This document shows positions 1 through 7,904 of a stretch of DNA of 12,918 bases, one piece after another (position 1 is the stretch's first letter; each line of letters starts with the position of its first letter). The stretch covers positions 1 to 12,918 of the forward strand of contig CANPVI010000022.1 of assembly GCA_947581665.1 (NCBI GenBank), read 5' to 3'. The DNA is from an uncultured Atopobiaceae bacterium. GTDB taxonomy: Bacteria; Actinomycetota; Coriobacteriia; Coriobacteriales; Atopobiaceae. Below the pieces are notes generated by a model, which had not been told where the DNA came from, ran no database searches, and saw only the letters and a list, made by a program, of their open reading frames with translations. The translations under genes were made by a program, and so were the position numbers.

Positions 1-1751
1 AAGTCGCGGGCGAGCTTGGCGTCGGCGGGGTTGTCGGCGTTGGCGCGGACGCCCATCGGACGACCGACCTGCTCGTCGACGGAGATCTCGTCGGCCCACG
101 TGAGGATGGTGTCGAGGTCGCCGGTGAGCTCGGGCTGGACGAGGTCCACGGCGCCGAGGATGACGTCGCCGGTGGAGCCGTCGATGGAGATGACGTCGCC
201 CTCGTGGAGCACGATGTCGGTGCCCTCGACGATGACCTCCTTGGCCTCCGCGTCGATCTTCAGGGCCTCGCAGCCGCAGACGCACGGAGCGCCCATGCCG
301 CGGGCGATGACGGCCGCGTGGCTCGTCTTGCCGCCGTGGGAGGTGAGGATGCCCTCAGCGGCGTCCATGCCCTTGAGGTCGTCGGGGTTGGTCTCCCAAC
401 GCACGAGGATGCAGGGGGTGCCGTCTTCCTTGCAGGCGACCGCGTCGTCGGAGCTGAAGACGACCTCGCCCACCGCAGCACCGGGGCTCGCGTTCATGCC
501 CTTGGCGATAACGTGCTTCTTCGCCTTCGGGTCGAACTGCGGGTGGAGGAGCTGGTCGAGCTGATCGGGGTTCACGCGCGTAACCGCGGTCTGCTTGTTG
601 ATGAGCCCTTCCCTCTCCATGTCGATGGCGATCTTGAGGGCGGCCTGCGCGGTGCGCTTGCCCACGCGGGTTTGGAGCATCCAGAGCTTGCCGCGCTCGA
701 TGGTGAACTCGATGTCCATCATGTCGCGGTAGTGGTCCTCGAGCAGCACGAAGATCTGCTCGAGCTGCTTGCCGGCCTCCTCGAGGCCCGGCATGGTCTT
801 GAGCTCGGCGATGGGCTGGGTGTTGCGGATGCCGGCCACGACGTCCTCGCCCTGGGCGTTCACGAGGAAGTCGCCGTAGAACTCCTTGGTGCCGTCGGCG
901 GGGTTGCGCGTGAAGGCGACGCCGGTGGCGGAGTTGTTGCCCATGTTGCCGTAGGCCATGATCTGCACGTTCACGGCCGTGCCGAGGTCATCGGGGATCT
1001 TGTTCTGCTGGCGATAGAGGATGGCGCGATCGTTCATCCAGGAGCCGAAGACCGCCTCGATGGCGAGCTGGAGCTGGGTGTAGGGATCCTGCGGGAAGGA
1101 GACCTTGCCGTCGACGACGAGGTTCGCGTGCTCGGCGGGGTCGAGGTTCTCGGCGAAGATCTTCTTGTACTCGCCGACGAGCTCCTCGAGGTCGGAGGCG
1201 GTGAGCTCGGTGTCCTGCTTCACGCCGCGGTCGGCCTTCATCTTGTTGATGGCGTTCTCGAAGAGGTCGCCGTCGAGGCCCATGACCACGTGGCCGAACA
1301 TCTGCACGAAGCGGCGATAGCTATCCCACCCGAAGCGCGGGTTGTCCGTGTGCTTGATGAGGCCCTGAACCGACTGGTCGTTGAGGCCGAGGTTGAGGAC
1401 GGTGTCCATCATGCCGGGCATGGAGAACGGAGCGCCGGAGCGCACGGAGACGAGCAGGGGATCGTCGGGGTCGCCGATCTTCTTGCCCATGCGGCTCTCG
1501 AGATCCTCGCGATAGGACGCGATCTCGTCGAGCACACCCGCCGGCCAGGTGTTGTCGTGGCTGGAATACTCCACGCACGTTTGGCAGGTGATGGAGAAGC
1601 CAGGAGGAACCGGCAGACCGATCTTGGCCATCTCGGCCAGGTTCGCGCCCTTGCCGCCCACGATGTAGTTCATCGAGGAATCGGCCTCAGTGACGTCCTT
1701 TCCGGAGGCGTCGATGCCCCACCTATAGACATGCTTGTTTGGATCTGCCAT
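1..1751 (-). CDS. ppdK: Pyruvate, phosphate dikinase (PPDK), N-terminal two-thirds; runs off left edge
   Basis: PPDK interconverts pyruvate + ATP + Pi and PEP + AMP + PPi in the cytoplasm; in anaerobes it serves glycolysis or gluconeogenesis. About 583 residues are visible of a family length near 880. The N-terminal ATP-grasp part shows GGKGANLAEM at about 32-41 and SVRSGAPFSMPGMMDTV at about 102-117. The phosphohistidine domain shows GGKTSHAAVIARG with the catalytic His at residue 478, and the beginning of the PEP/pyruvate barrel follows. The Thr two residues before that His (Thr476) is the residue that PSRP-type regulators phosphorylate in characterised PPDKs. The ATG at 1751 was chosen because translation from it gives the family N-terminus and an AAGGAG ribosome site lies just upstream (1756-1761). 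The C-terminal third lies outside the window, so its integrity cannot be judged. The long plus-strand reading frame opposite is a GC-bias shadow. Confidence 0.97.
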   Translation of the reverse strand, partial: MADPNKHVYRWGIDASGKDVTEADSSMNYIVGGKGANLAEMAKIGLPVPPGFSITCQTCVEYSSHDNTWPAGVLDEIASYREDLESRMGKKIGDPDDPLLVSVRSGAPFSMPGMMDTVLNLGLNDQSVQGLIKHTDNPRFGWDSYRRFVQMFGHVVMGLDGDLFENAINKMKADRGVKQDTELTASDLEELVGEYKKIFAENLDPAEHANLVVDGKVSFPQDPYTQLQLAIEAVFGSWMNDRAILYRQQNKIPDDLGTAVNVQIMAYGNMGNNSATGVAFTRNPADGTKEFYGDFLVNAQGEDVVAGIRNTQPIAELKTMPGLEEAGKQLEQIFVLLEDHYRDMMDIEFTIERGKLWMLQTRVGKRTAQAALKIAIDMEREGLINKQTAVTRVNPDQLDQLLHPQFDPKAKKHVIAKGMNASPGAAVGEVVFSSDDAVACKEDGTPCILVRWETNPDDLKGMDAAEGILTSHGGKTSHAAVIARGMGAPCVCGCEALKIDAEAKEVIVEGTDIVLHEGDVISIDGSTGDVILGAVDLVQPELTGDLDTILTWADEISVDEQVGRPMGVRANADNPADAKLARD

Positions 1752-1840
1752 ACAGCTCCTTCTTCCTTTGGCGCGCCACGGGGGACGGCCTCCTTCGAGG
1801 ACGCCAACGCACAGCGTCCGGATCAAACACAGTCGAAAGA

Positions 1841-1869
1841 ATGCTAGCCCATAGGAAGTGCTTCATCAA
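1841..1869 (-). promoter_or_regulatory. Candidate sigma-70-type promoter for ppdK
   Basis: Read on the minus strand, TTGATG (1864-1869) stands 17 nt before TAGCAT (1841-1846). Each matches the -35 or -10 consensus at four of six positions, with ideal spacing. Transcription would start near 1834, giving a leader of about 80 nt before the ppdK ATG. The leader can fold into small hairpins, one with arms GGACGC/GCGTCC at 1799-1804 and 1814-1819. The site lies downstream of the intrinsic terminator of the preceding gene, where a separate ppdK promoter is expected. It is a pattern match only; no start site has been mapped. Confidence 0.4.
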
Positions 1870-1930
1870 ACGGTTTCGAGCCCATCGCACATGCTCCATC
1901 CCCCAAAGGGACGCGAGGATTCGGCACACG

Positions 1931-1962
1931 AAAAACACCCTCTCCGGCGTGCGGAGGGGGTG
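1931..1962 (-). terminator. Rho-independent terminator after the PSRP-like gene
   Basis: On the minus strand a 10-bp stem (CACCCCCTCC pairing with GGAGAGGGTG, one G-U pair) with a 7-nt loop is followed directly by five T residues (A tract at 1931-1935 on the plus strand). It begins 27 bp after the stop codon of the short PSRP-like gene. It separates that gene from ppdK and shows that no kinase-domain reading frame continues past the stop. Confidence 0.85.
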
Positions 1963-1989
1963 CCTTCGAAATGCGCGTCCGCGTGCGGC

Positions 1990-2367
1990 CTACACGCCGC
2001 CGGGGATGTTCTTGGGATCGGACTGCGTGAGCGTGGAGATCACGTTGATGGCGGGGCCGATGATGTCGATCGAGAAGATCTGGCGCGCCTCGAGCTCACG
2101 ACGGATGTCGTTGCGAAGGTCGGTGTCCACGATGGTGTGGAAGACGGCCGTGGGGTGCTCGCTGGTCTGGTTCTCGTCGAGGTAGGCGATCACCTGATCG
2201 AGGCTCCGCACCTTCGGGAGGCGGGAGATCTTCACGCAGCCCACGTCGAATTGCGACGCCGCGGCAGCGACAACGCCCGCTGCGGTGTCGCCCTCGGAAT
2301 CGGAAATCACGTGGATAAGGGCGCAATCGTCGCAGTATTCGATGTCGTCGGTATCGAAGGTACGCAC
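1990..2367 (-). CDS. Short protein matching the N-terminal half of the PPDK regulatory protein (PSRP, DUF299); kinase domain absent
   Basis: This 125-residue protein resembles the N-terminal domain of the bifunctional PPDK kinase/pyrophosphorylase family, whose members usually have about 270 residues. Family-like segments are HVISDSEGDTA (19-29), RLPKVRSLDQVIAYLDE (49-65), TIVDTDLRNDI (78-88) and DIIGP (101-105). It ends at about the point where the full-length family continues into the P-loop domain (GVSRTSKTP type). Here a TAG stop and a strong terminator follow instead. The start is GTG at 2367, supported by AGGAGG at 2373-2378 with 5-nt spacing. The gene stands directly upstream of ppdK on the same strand, which supports a role linked to PPDK. 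Without the P-loop it should not phosphorylate or dephosphorylate PPDK by itself. It may be a sensor or partner domain, or a natural truncation. Coding is fairly sure; function is not known. Confidence 0.78.
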   Translation of the reverse strand: MRTFDTDDIEYCDDCALIHVISDSEGDTAAGVVAAAASQFDVGCVKISRLPKVRSLDQVIAYLDENQTSEHPTAVFHTIVDTDLRNDIRRELEARQIFSIDIIGPAINVISTLTQSDPKNIPGGV

Positions 2368-2462
2368 AGGCTCCTCCTAAAAAGGTCGCTCGTCGCTAGT
2401 GCGATGGTAGTGCAAGGAGCCGCTCGCTCCGCGCGAGATTGGGCAGACGGTCTCCCATCGGA

Positions 2463-2488
2463 GAGGCCCCGCCCGTGGGCGGGGCCTC
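2463..2488 (-). terminator. GC-rich hairpin after glyS, probable terminator without T tract
   Basis: A perfect inverted repeat has GAGGCCCCGCCC (2463-2474) and GGGCGGGGCCTC (2477-2488) around GT; the innermost pair would open to give a 4-nt loop. It begins six bases after the glyS stop codon (2495-2497). No run of T follows on the minus strand, so it is not a textbook intrinsic terminator. U-poor hairpin terminators have been proposed in actinobacteria. The position right after glyS supports an end-of-operon or RNA-stabilising role. Confidence 0.6.
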
Positions 2489-2494
2489 GGGCGC

Positions 2495-4576
2495 CTACGA
2501 CACCTTGGCGAGCGCCGCGAAGTCCGCGACGCCCGCGAAGGGATGCGCGAAGCGGTTGAGCAAGGCGAGCCGGCGATTCCTCACCGCGAGATCCTCGTCC
2601 ATCACGAGGACGTCCTCGAAGAAGCGGTCGATGGGGCCGCGGAGCGCCGCGAGGGCGGCGAGGGCATCCGAGAAGCGATCGCTGGCGAGTGCGGCCGCCA
2701 CATCCGCCTCCGCCGCCTCGGTGGCCTCGTAGAGCGCGAGCTCGGCTTCGCCCAGCGCCGCGCGATCCACGTCGGTGCCGAGCGAGGGATCGGCGAGGTG
2801 CGTCGCGCGAAGGAAGGCTTGCGCGAGGTCGTCCATGAGCTCGCGAGTCTCGCCACGCGCCGCCTCGAGGGCGCGCACGCGCGAGAGGAACTCCGCGGGA
2901 TCGACGACGCCCGTGTGGGCGATCGCCGCCACCGCGTCCGGTTGGGCGCCCTCCTCGCGGGCCATCGTCTGGAGGCGTCCGGAGAAGAACCCCGAGACCG
3001 CCTTGGCCACCTCGTCGCGATCGAAGGTAAGGCCCTGCGCCTCGTAGAGCCCGAGCGAGACGTCGATGAGCTCACGAAGCCGCACGTTCGGCATGCGCTC
3101 GAGGAGGCGAATCACGCCGATGGCGCCGCGGCGCTGCGCAAACGGATCCTTGGAGCCCGTGGGCGGCTCGCCGATGGCGAACATGCCGCAGATGGTGTCC
3201 AACTTGTCGGATACGGCCACTGCCGAGCCCACGACGCTTCCGGGAAGCTCGTCGCCCGCGTAGCGGGGACGATAGTGCTCGGCGATCGCGGCCGCCACCA
3301 CGTCGTCCTCCCCCGCCGCATGCGCGTAGTGGCCGCCCATGACGCCCTGTTGGCTCGTGAATTCCACCACCGCCTGGGAGACGAGGTCGGCCTTCGCGAG
3401 ATGCGCCGCGCGCTCGGCGTGCGCGATCGTCGCGTCATCCTCGCCCGCGAGCCGTGCGACCTCGCCCGCGAGCTTCTCCATGCGCGCCACCTTCTGGCGA
3501 AGCGTACCGAGCCTTTCCTGGAACGTGACCTCGGCGAGGCTCTCGAGCCAGTCCTCCATCGAGACCTTGAGGTCCTCCTCGAAGAAGAACGCCGCGTCGT
3601 CGAGGCGTGCGCGCACCACGCGCTCGTTGCCCTGGACGATGGCCGCGTTGTGCGCGGAATCGCCGTTCGAGACGAGGATGAAGGTGCGCGAGAGGCTGCC
3701 ATCGGCCGCAAACGCCGGGAAGCAGCGCTGGTGCTTGAGCATGGCCTCGCAGATGATCTCCTGGGGCACCTCGAGGAAGCGCTCGTCAAAGTGTCCCGCG
3801 AGGACCGTGGGCCACTCGCAGAGGTTCACGACCTCGGCGAAGGTCGACGCCGGGGTGTCCACGACCAGGCCGAGCTCCCCTTCGAGCGTCGCGATCTGCT
3901 CGCGAATGCGCTCGGCGCGCGCATCGTGGTCGAGCACGTAGGCGCCCTCGAGTACGTCGAGGTAGGAGGAGGGGCTTGGCACCTCGTGCTCGCCGGGGGC
4001 GAGCACGCGATGGCCCCACGTGGCGCGTCCGGAGGCGATGTTTGCGAAGCGGACGTCCACGACGTCCTCTCCGAAGAGGCAGACGATCCATCGCACGGGA
4101 CGGCAATAGCGCTCGGACGTGGAACCCCAGCGCATGGAGCGCGGCCATGAGAGCCCCGCGATCACGCCCTCCGAGATGGGTCCGAGGAGCTCGGTGGCCC
4201 GCTTCGCGGGCTCGCTCACCGTCACCGCCACGTGCTTCTCGCCCTTGAACTCGACGACCTCGAGCGCGCCCACATCCACGCCCTTGCCGCGGCAAAAGCC
4301 CAACGCGGCCTTCGTGGGATTGCCGTCCGCATCGAAGGCCTGGGCGACCTTAGGCCCGCGGAATACCTGCGTGGAGGCCTCGGTGGCGCATGCCACGCCG
4401 GAGACGAGCGCGGCGAGGCGACGCGGGCTCGAGATCACGCGGATCTCGCCATGGGCAAGCCCCGCCTCGTCGAGCGCGGCGCCGAGGAGCTTCGGAAGCT
4501 CCGCACGCGCGGCATCCAAAGGCGCGCTCGGCAGTTCCTCGGAACCGATCTCGAGGAGGAAGTCCTTCGTCGTCAC
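2495..4576 (-). CDS. glyS: Glycine--tRNA ligase beta subunit
   Basis: Beta subunit of the bacterial tetrameric (alpha2beta2) glycyl-tRNA synthetase. It binds tRNA-Gly and works with GlyQ, which forms the adenylate. The 693-residue product has the normal length. The family N-terminus FLLEIGSEELP lies at about residues 6-16. A segment like FFSGRLQTMAREEG precedes the C-terminal part, and the last ~60 residues contain the DALR-like anticodon-binding pattern PIDRFFEDVLVMDED followed by NRRLALLNRF. The start is GTG at 4576, which overlaps the glyQ stop in GTGA. The open frame extends 147 bp further upstream, but that segment lies inside glyQ in another frame and does not look like protein. The GTGA overlap implies translational coupling and equal production of the subunits. 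The gene ends in TAG followed by a GC-rich hairpin. Confidence 0.97.
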   Translation of the reverse strand: MTTKDFLLEIGSEELPSAPLDAARAELPKLLGAALDEAGLAHGEIRVISSPRRLAALVSGVACATEASTQVFRGPKVAQAFDADGNPTKAALGFCRGKGVDVGALEVVEFKGEKHVAVTVSEPAKRATELLGPISEGVIAGLSWPRSMRWGSTSERYCRPVRWIVCLFGEDVVDVRFANIASGRATWGHRVLAPGEHEVPSPSSYLDVLEGAYVLDHDARAERIREQIATLEGELGLVVDTPASTFAEVVNLCEWPTVLAGHFDERFLEVPQEIICEAMLKHQRCFPAFAADGSLSRTFILVSNGDSAHNAAIVQGNERVVRARLDDAAFFFEEDLKVSMEDWLESLAEVTFQERLGTLRQKVARMEKLAGEVARLAGEDDATIAHAERAAHLAKADLVSQAVVEFTSQQGVMGGHYAHAAGEDDVVAAAIAEHYRPRYAGDELPGSVVGSAVAVSDKLDTICGMFAIGEPPTGSKDPFAQRRGAIGVIRLLERMPNVRLRELIDVSLGLYEAQGLTFDRDEVAKAVSGFFSGRLQTMAREEGAQPDAVAAIAHTGVVDPAEFLSRVRALEAARGETRELMDDLAQAFLRATHLADPSLGTDVDRAALGEAELALYEATEAAEADVAAALASDRFSDALAALAALRGPIDRFFEDVLVMDEDLAVRNRRLALLNRFAHPFAGVADFAALAKVS

Positions 4577-5469
4577 TTCGCCACCTCGGCTTTCGTATCG
4601 CTGGCCGCCATCCACGCCACGCAGGCGGCCTTCGCCACGCTGCGCACCCTGAGGATGTAGTTCATACGCTCCGTCTGCGAGAGCGCACCGCGCGCATCGA
4701 GGAGATTGAACGCGTGCGAGCACTTGAGCGCGCAGTCATAGGCCACGAGGGGAAGCTCCCGATCGAGGCACGCCTGGCATTGGAGCTCGTAGTCGTCGAA
4801 GTGCCGCCTGAGCGCCGCCACGTCCGCCACCTCGAAGTTGTAGGTGGAGAACTCGCGCTCGTTCTCGTGGAAGACGTCGCCGTAGGTGAGCTCGTGGCCC
4901 TCGGGGTCGCGGCACCACACCACGTCGAAGCAGCTGTCCACGTCCTGCGCGTACATCGCGAGGCGCTCCAGGCCGTAGGTGATCTCCACCGGCACCGGTG
5001 CGCACTCGATGCCACCCACCTGCTGGAAGTAGGTGAACTGCGTCACCTCCATGCCGTCGATCCACACTTCCCAGCCGAGGCCCCAAGCACCGAGCGTCGG
5101 GCTCTCCCAGTCGTCCTCCACGAAGCGCACGTCGTGCGCCGTCGCGTCGAGGCCTATCTCCGCGAGCGAGCCGAGGTAGAGCTCCTGCGCGTTCACCGGG
5201 GAGGGCTTCATGAGCACCTGGAACTGGTAATAGTGCTGGAGGCGGTTCGGGTTCTCGCCATAGCGCCCGTCGGTGGGACGACGGCACGGCTGCGCATAGC
5301 ACGCGGCCCAGGGCTTGGGCCCGAGCGAGCGCAGCGTCGTGGCCGTGTGGAACGTGCCCGCACCCACCTCGGTGTCCACGGGCTGCATGACGGCACAACC
5401 CTGGGCGGCCCAATAGCGCTGGAGGGCGAAGATCATCTCTTGGAACGTGGGCGCTTGTGCCTTGACCAT
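4573..5469 (-). CDS. glyQ: Glycine--tRNA ligase alpha subunit
   Basis: Catalytic alpha subunit of the two-subunit glycyl-tRNA synthetase, a class II enzyme that activates glycine with ATP. The 298-residue protein matches the family end to end. It shows TFQEMIFALQRYWAAQGC near residues 8-25, EVGAGTFH at 34-41, the signature GRYGENPNRLQHYY at 68-81, and GAWGLGWEVW with GMEVTQFTYFQQVGG at about 127-153. ATG at 5469 is preceded by GAGAGGAAC, a moderate ribosome site. It lies 55 bp after lepB on the same strand, and glyS starts within its stop codon. The gap to lepB is too short for a T-box leader and none is seen. The two-subunit form is one reason to place the host near Coriobacteriia, because many other actinobacteria use the single-chain GlyRS. 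Confidence 0.98.
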   Translation of the reverse strand: MVKAQAPTFQEMIFALQRYWAAQGCAVMQPVDTEVGAGTFHTATTLRSLGPKPWAACYAQPCRRPTDGRYGENPNRLQHYYQFQVLMKPSPVNAQELYLGSLAEIGLDATAHDVRFVEDDWESPTLGAWGLGWEVWIDGMEVTQFTYFQQVGGIECAPVPVEITYGLERLAMYAQDVDSCFDVVWCRDPEGHELTYGDVFHENEREFSTYNFEVADVAALRRHFDDYELQCQACLDRELPLVAYDCALKCSHAFNLLDARGALSQTERMNYILRVRSVAKAACVAWMAASDTKAEVAK

Positions 5470-5524
5470 GTCGTTCCTCTCATCACGTGTGGCGAGGCGC
5501 GCCCGAGCCGAGCGCGCACGCCGC

Positions 5525-6295
5525 TTAGGATAGGACGCCGAGCTCGGTGAACGGCCAGAACTTCAGCCATGCCCTCGAGCTCACGTCCTCCCGGTTGATG
5601 GGCCCGAAGTAGCGTGAATCGAGCGAGTTCTCCCGGTTGTCCCCCATCACCCAGTACTCGTCGACGTCGAGCGTGTAGGGGTAGGTGATGGGCTCGGAGA
5701 GCGTGGAGGAATTCGACGACAGGGGCCAGGATTGCCCCGTGGCGTAGGACTCCTCGAGCGCCTCGCCGTCGATCACCACCTGCCCGTTCTGGAAATCCAC
5801 CGTCTGCCCCGGCGTGGCGATCACGCGTTTGATGAGGGTCGTCTGGGGGTCCTCGGGATCGATGAACGTCACGATGTCGCCTCGCTCGGGGTTCCTCGTG
5901 AGGTAGCTCAGCTTCTCGCCGAGGACGCGATCGCCCACCTGGATGGTCTCGAGCATCGATTCCGAGGGGATGGTGAAGGGTTCCACCACGAACGTGCGCA
6001 CGAGGAGCGCCACGCCCACCGCGCAGGCGATGACGAGCGCCCATTCCAAGAGGCTCTTCGCCACCGAGCCCTTGGCCTCGTCCTCCTCCATGAGGTCCTT
6101 CGGCCAGTCCTCGGTGCCGGTTTGCCAGGGCTGCGGATTCACGGGCCGCGTGTAGGGGCTCACGGGCTCCACCGCCATGTGGCGGCTCTCGTAGGTGTGC
6201 TCGCCCGTGTCCTCCTTCTCGTTGCGCAGCGAGAAGTGCTTGGCCTGGGGAGCCGCCATGTGACGCGGGGTGTAGCGCGGGGTTTCCTCAGGCAC
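5525..6295 (-). CDS. lepB: Signal peptidase I with long N-terminal cytoplasmic extension
   Basis: Membrane serine protease (Ser/Lys dyad, family S26) that removes signal peptides from exported proteins. It has 256 residues. A hydrophilic region (1-80) is followed by one membrane segment at about 81-104, then the catalytic boxes: IPSESMLET with nucleophile Ser113, TLIKRVIA with Lys156, and GDNRENSLDSRYFG at 218-231. The start is GTG at 6295, overlapping the trmD stop by 8 bp, with GGAGG at 6305-6309. Internal Met13, Met40 or Met69 could also start the protein; an AAGGA lies before Met69. The strong GC bias at third positions and good ribosome site favour the long form. The extension contains two RHMA motifs (11-14 and 38-41), a possible small duplication. 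Activity is well supported; the role of the extension is not known. Confidence 0.95.
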   Translation of the reverse strand: MPEETPRYTPRHMAAPQAKHFSLRNEKEDTGEHTYESRHMAVEPVSPYTRPVNPQPWQTGTEDWPKDLMEEDEAKGSVAKSLLEWALVIACAVGVALLVRTFVVEPFTIPSESMLETIQVGDRVLGEKLSYLTRNPERGDIVTFIDPEDPQTTLIKRVIATPGQTVDFQNGQVVIDGEALEESYATGQSWPLSSNSSTLSEPITYPYTLDVDEYWVMGDNRENSLDSRYFGPINREDVSSRAWLKFWPFTELGVLS

Positions 6296-6986
6296 GCGAG
6301 CTCACCTCCCTCGCTTCGAGCAAGTCCGGACGCAGCTGGCGCGTGCGCTCGAGCGCGTTCTCGGCGCGCCAGAGCGCCACCTTGCCGTGGTCGCCGGAGA
6401 GGAGCACGTCGGGCACGGCCATGCCCCTGTACACCGCGGGACGAGTGTATTGGGCGCACTCGAGCAGGCCGTCCTCGAAGGATTCGTCTGAGGCGGAGAG
6501 CTCGTTTCCGAGCACGCCGGGGATGAGGCGCACGCTCGCGTCGGCCACGGCCATGGCGGCGAGCTCGCCACCGGTGAGCACGAAATCGCCGAGGGAAACC
6601 ACCTCGTCGGCCAGGGAGAACACCCGCTCGTCCATGCCCTCGTAGCGCCCCGAGACGAGGAGCATCCCCGGTTCATGCGAGAGCTCACGCGCCTTCTTCT
6701 GGGAAAACGGCGCGCCGTGGGGCGAGAGGAAGATGACCTTCAGGGGCACCTCCGAACTCGCCTTGATGTCCGAGATGGCCTCGAAGAAGGGTTCGGGCTT
6801 CATGAGCATGCCCTGGCCACCGCCGAAGGGCGCGTCATCCACCGTGCGGTGGCGATCGTGCGTCCAGCTGCGAAGGTTGTGCGTGAAGAAGCGCGCGAAG
6901 CCGCCCGCCTGCGCTCGCCCCATGATCGAGGCATCGAGGTAGGGCGAGAAGACCTCGGGAATGACGGAGAGGAAGTGGATGTCCAT
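6288..6986 (-). CDS. trmD: tRNA (guanine-N1)-methyltransferase
   Basis: TrmD uses S-adenosylmethionine to make m1G37 in tRNAs, which prevents +1 frameshifting. The 232-residue product has the family size and SPOUT trefoil-knot signatures. Visible motifs are DDAPFGGGQGMLMKPEP (50-66), SGRYEGMDERV (112-122), SLGDFVLTGGEL (131-142), and the C-terminal TRPAVYRGMAVPDVLLSGDH (181-200). The open frame extends about 345 bp further upstream, but the protein similarity begins exactly at ATG 6986, which is preceded by AGGGGGAG (6991-6998). That site overlaps the rimM stop region, so the two genes are probably translationally linked. The adjacent rimM and downstream lepB match the usual rpsP-rimM-trmD gene order. 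Confidence 0.98.
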   Translation of the reverse strand: MDIHFLSVIPEVFSPYLDASIMGRAQAGGFARFFTHNLRSWTHDRHRTVDDAPFGGGQGMLMKPEPFFEAISDIKASSEVPLKVIFLSPHGAPFSQKKARELSHEPGMLLVSGRYEGMDERVFSLADEVVSLGDFVLTGGELAAMAVADASVRLIPGVLGNELSASDESFEDGLLECAQYTRPAVYRGMAVPDVLLSGDHGKVALWRAENALERTRQLRPDLLEAREVSSRA

Positions 6987-6996
6987 GGCACTCCCC

Positions 6997-7506
6997 CTAA
7001 AGATCCAGAAGTCCGGCGGGGCACGAGAGGTGCACCGTCCCGGCGTCCACGGACATGAGGATGGGTGCCACCGCAGGGACGAGCACGTCTTTGCCCTCGT
7101 GATCGATGACGAGCAGCGTTTGGGCGGGGCCCTCTTCCACGCTGCGCACGCGTCCGAGCTCGCCGAGGGCCTCATCCACGGCGCGCAGGCCGATCCACGC
7201 CTCGGGCCCGAGGGGCTCGCCCTCCTCGGGCAACTCGGCCTCTGGGGCGAGCACCCGCGCGTCCACGCAGGCGCAGGCGTCCCCGAGATCCGCGATCCCG
7301 GAGAAGCGCACCCGCTGGTCCCCTCCGTCATCGGCGGCGAAGACGACCTCTTGGAAGCGATCCACCTCGAAGTTCGGTGGCAGCAGCGCTACGTGGAGGC
7401 CTTCGTGGAGACGAGGCGAACCCGCGTGCCAGGGACGGCACACGAGCTCGCCCTTCGTGCCGCGAGCGCGGACGATGGTGGCTATGGCGCGGTAGCCCTG
7501 GCCCAT
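6997..7506 (-). CDS. rimM: Ribosome maturation factor RimM
   Basis: RimM binds S19 and the 3' domain of the 30S subunit during assembly. The product has 169 residues, the usual size. The N-terminal beta-barrel motif IATIVRARGTKGEL (8-21) matches the family G-hG.KGE pattern. The C-terminal PRC-barrel part ends in DVLVPAVAPILMSVD and PAGLLDL, close to the family ending. ATG at 7506 lies only 7 bp after the khpA stop and has no convincing Shine-Dalgarno sequence. Translation is therefore probably coupled to khpA. Ten bases separate its stop from trmD. Confidence 0.96.
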   Translation of the reverse strand: MGQGYRAIATIVRARGTKGELVCRPWHAGSPRLHEGLHVALLPPNFEVDRFQEVVFAADDGGDQRVRFSGIADLGDACACVDARVLAPEAELPEEGEPLGPEAWIGLRAVDEALGELGRVRSVEEGPAQTLLVIDHEGKDVLVPAVAPILMSVDAGTVHLSCPAGLLDL

Positions 7507-7513
7507 GGGCGCG

Positions 7514-7885
7514 CTAGTCGAGGACCTCGACCTCGACCTCGGTATCGAGCCGCTGGCCCAAGGCCCGCGCGAGGGTGCGAATTGACTTGATGGTGCGGCC
7601 GCGACGCCCGATCACCTTGCCCACGTCGTCCGGGGCGACGGTGATCTCGATGAGGGAGCCCTCGGCGCTGTCCGTGACGTCGAGCGCCACCGCGTCGACG
7701 TCATCGACCAGTCCCAGCACGAGGAGCTCCACGAGATCCGCGATGCGATCGGAGGGCAACTCCGAGGCATCGTCGATCTCCGCGTCAACGAGCTCGTCGG
7801 CCCCTTCGGCCTCGAGCCCTTCGACCCCAGCCTCAGCCTCGTCAAAGGCGTCGGCGCCGCCCATGGCGGCATTCAGATCGTCCAT
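7514..7885 (-). CDS. khpA: KH-domain RNA-binding protein KhpA with acidic N-terminal extension
   Basis: Small single-KH-domain RNA-binding protein (YlqC/KhpA family), which in several Gram-positive bacteria works with KhpB in RNA binding linked to cell division. The KH fold occupies about residues 46-123. APDDVGKVIGRRGRTIKSIR (84-103) contains the GRRG loop (93-96) expected of the GXXG motif. Most family members have about 75-80 residues; this one has 123 because of an acidic N-terminal stretch (about 1-45, rich in Asp, Glu and Ala). ATG at 7885 has GAGG at 7893-7896 with 7-nt spacing, which supports the long form. Met8 is a less likely start. It lies 19 bp after rpsP and 7 bp before rimM, the common order of this operon. 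Confidence 0.93.
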   Translation of the reverse strand: MDDLNAAMGGADAFDEAEAGVEGLEAEGADELVDAEIDDASELPSDRIADLVELLVLGLVDDVDAVALDVTDSAEGSLIEITVAPDDVGKVIGRRGRTIKSIRTLARALGQRLDTEVEVEVLD

Positions 7886-7904
7886 GGATGTGCCTCGAAG
7901 CTAC

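Noticed and set aside
204..1847. 547-residue plus-strand open frame opposite ppdK
   Set aside because: It is the antisense shadow of a well-matched PPDK; its composition (Val, His, Leu, Gly, Glu repeats) is typical of reading a GC-biased gene backwards, and it shows no family motif.
2422..2460. Small imperfect inverted repeats upstream of the PSRP-like gene
   Set aside because: The arms are only 5-6 bp with mismatches, as expected by chance in GC-rich DNA, and no convincing promoter hexamers accompany them.
2543..4150. 535-residue plus-strand open frame opposite glyS
   Set aside because: Antisense shadow of glyS with Arg/Glu/His/Ala-rich composition and no domain; the minus-strand product matches GlyS over its full length.
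5470..5524. T-box or glycine riboswitch before glyQ
   Set aside because: The gap is 55 bp, too short for either class, and lacks their conserved sequence.
6987..7331. Possible N-terminal extension of TrmD (115 residues)
   Set aside because: This stretch overlaps rimM in another frame, has no similarity to TrmD, and a good ribosome site and ATG lie exactly at the family start.
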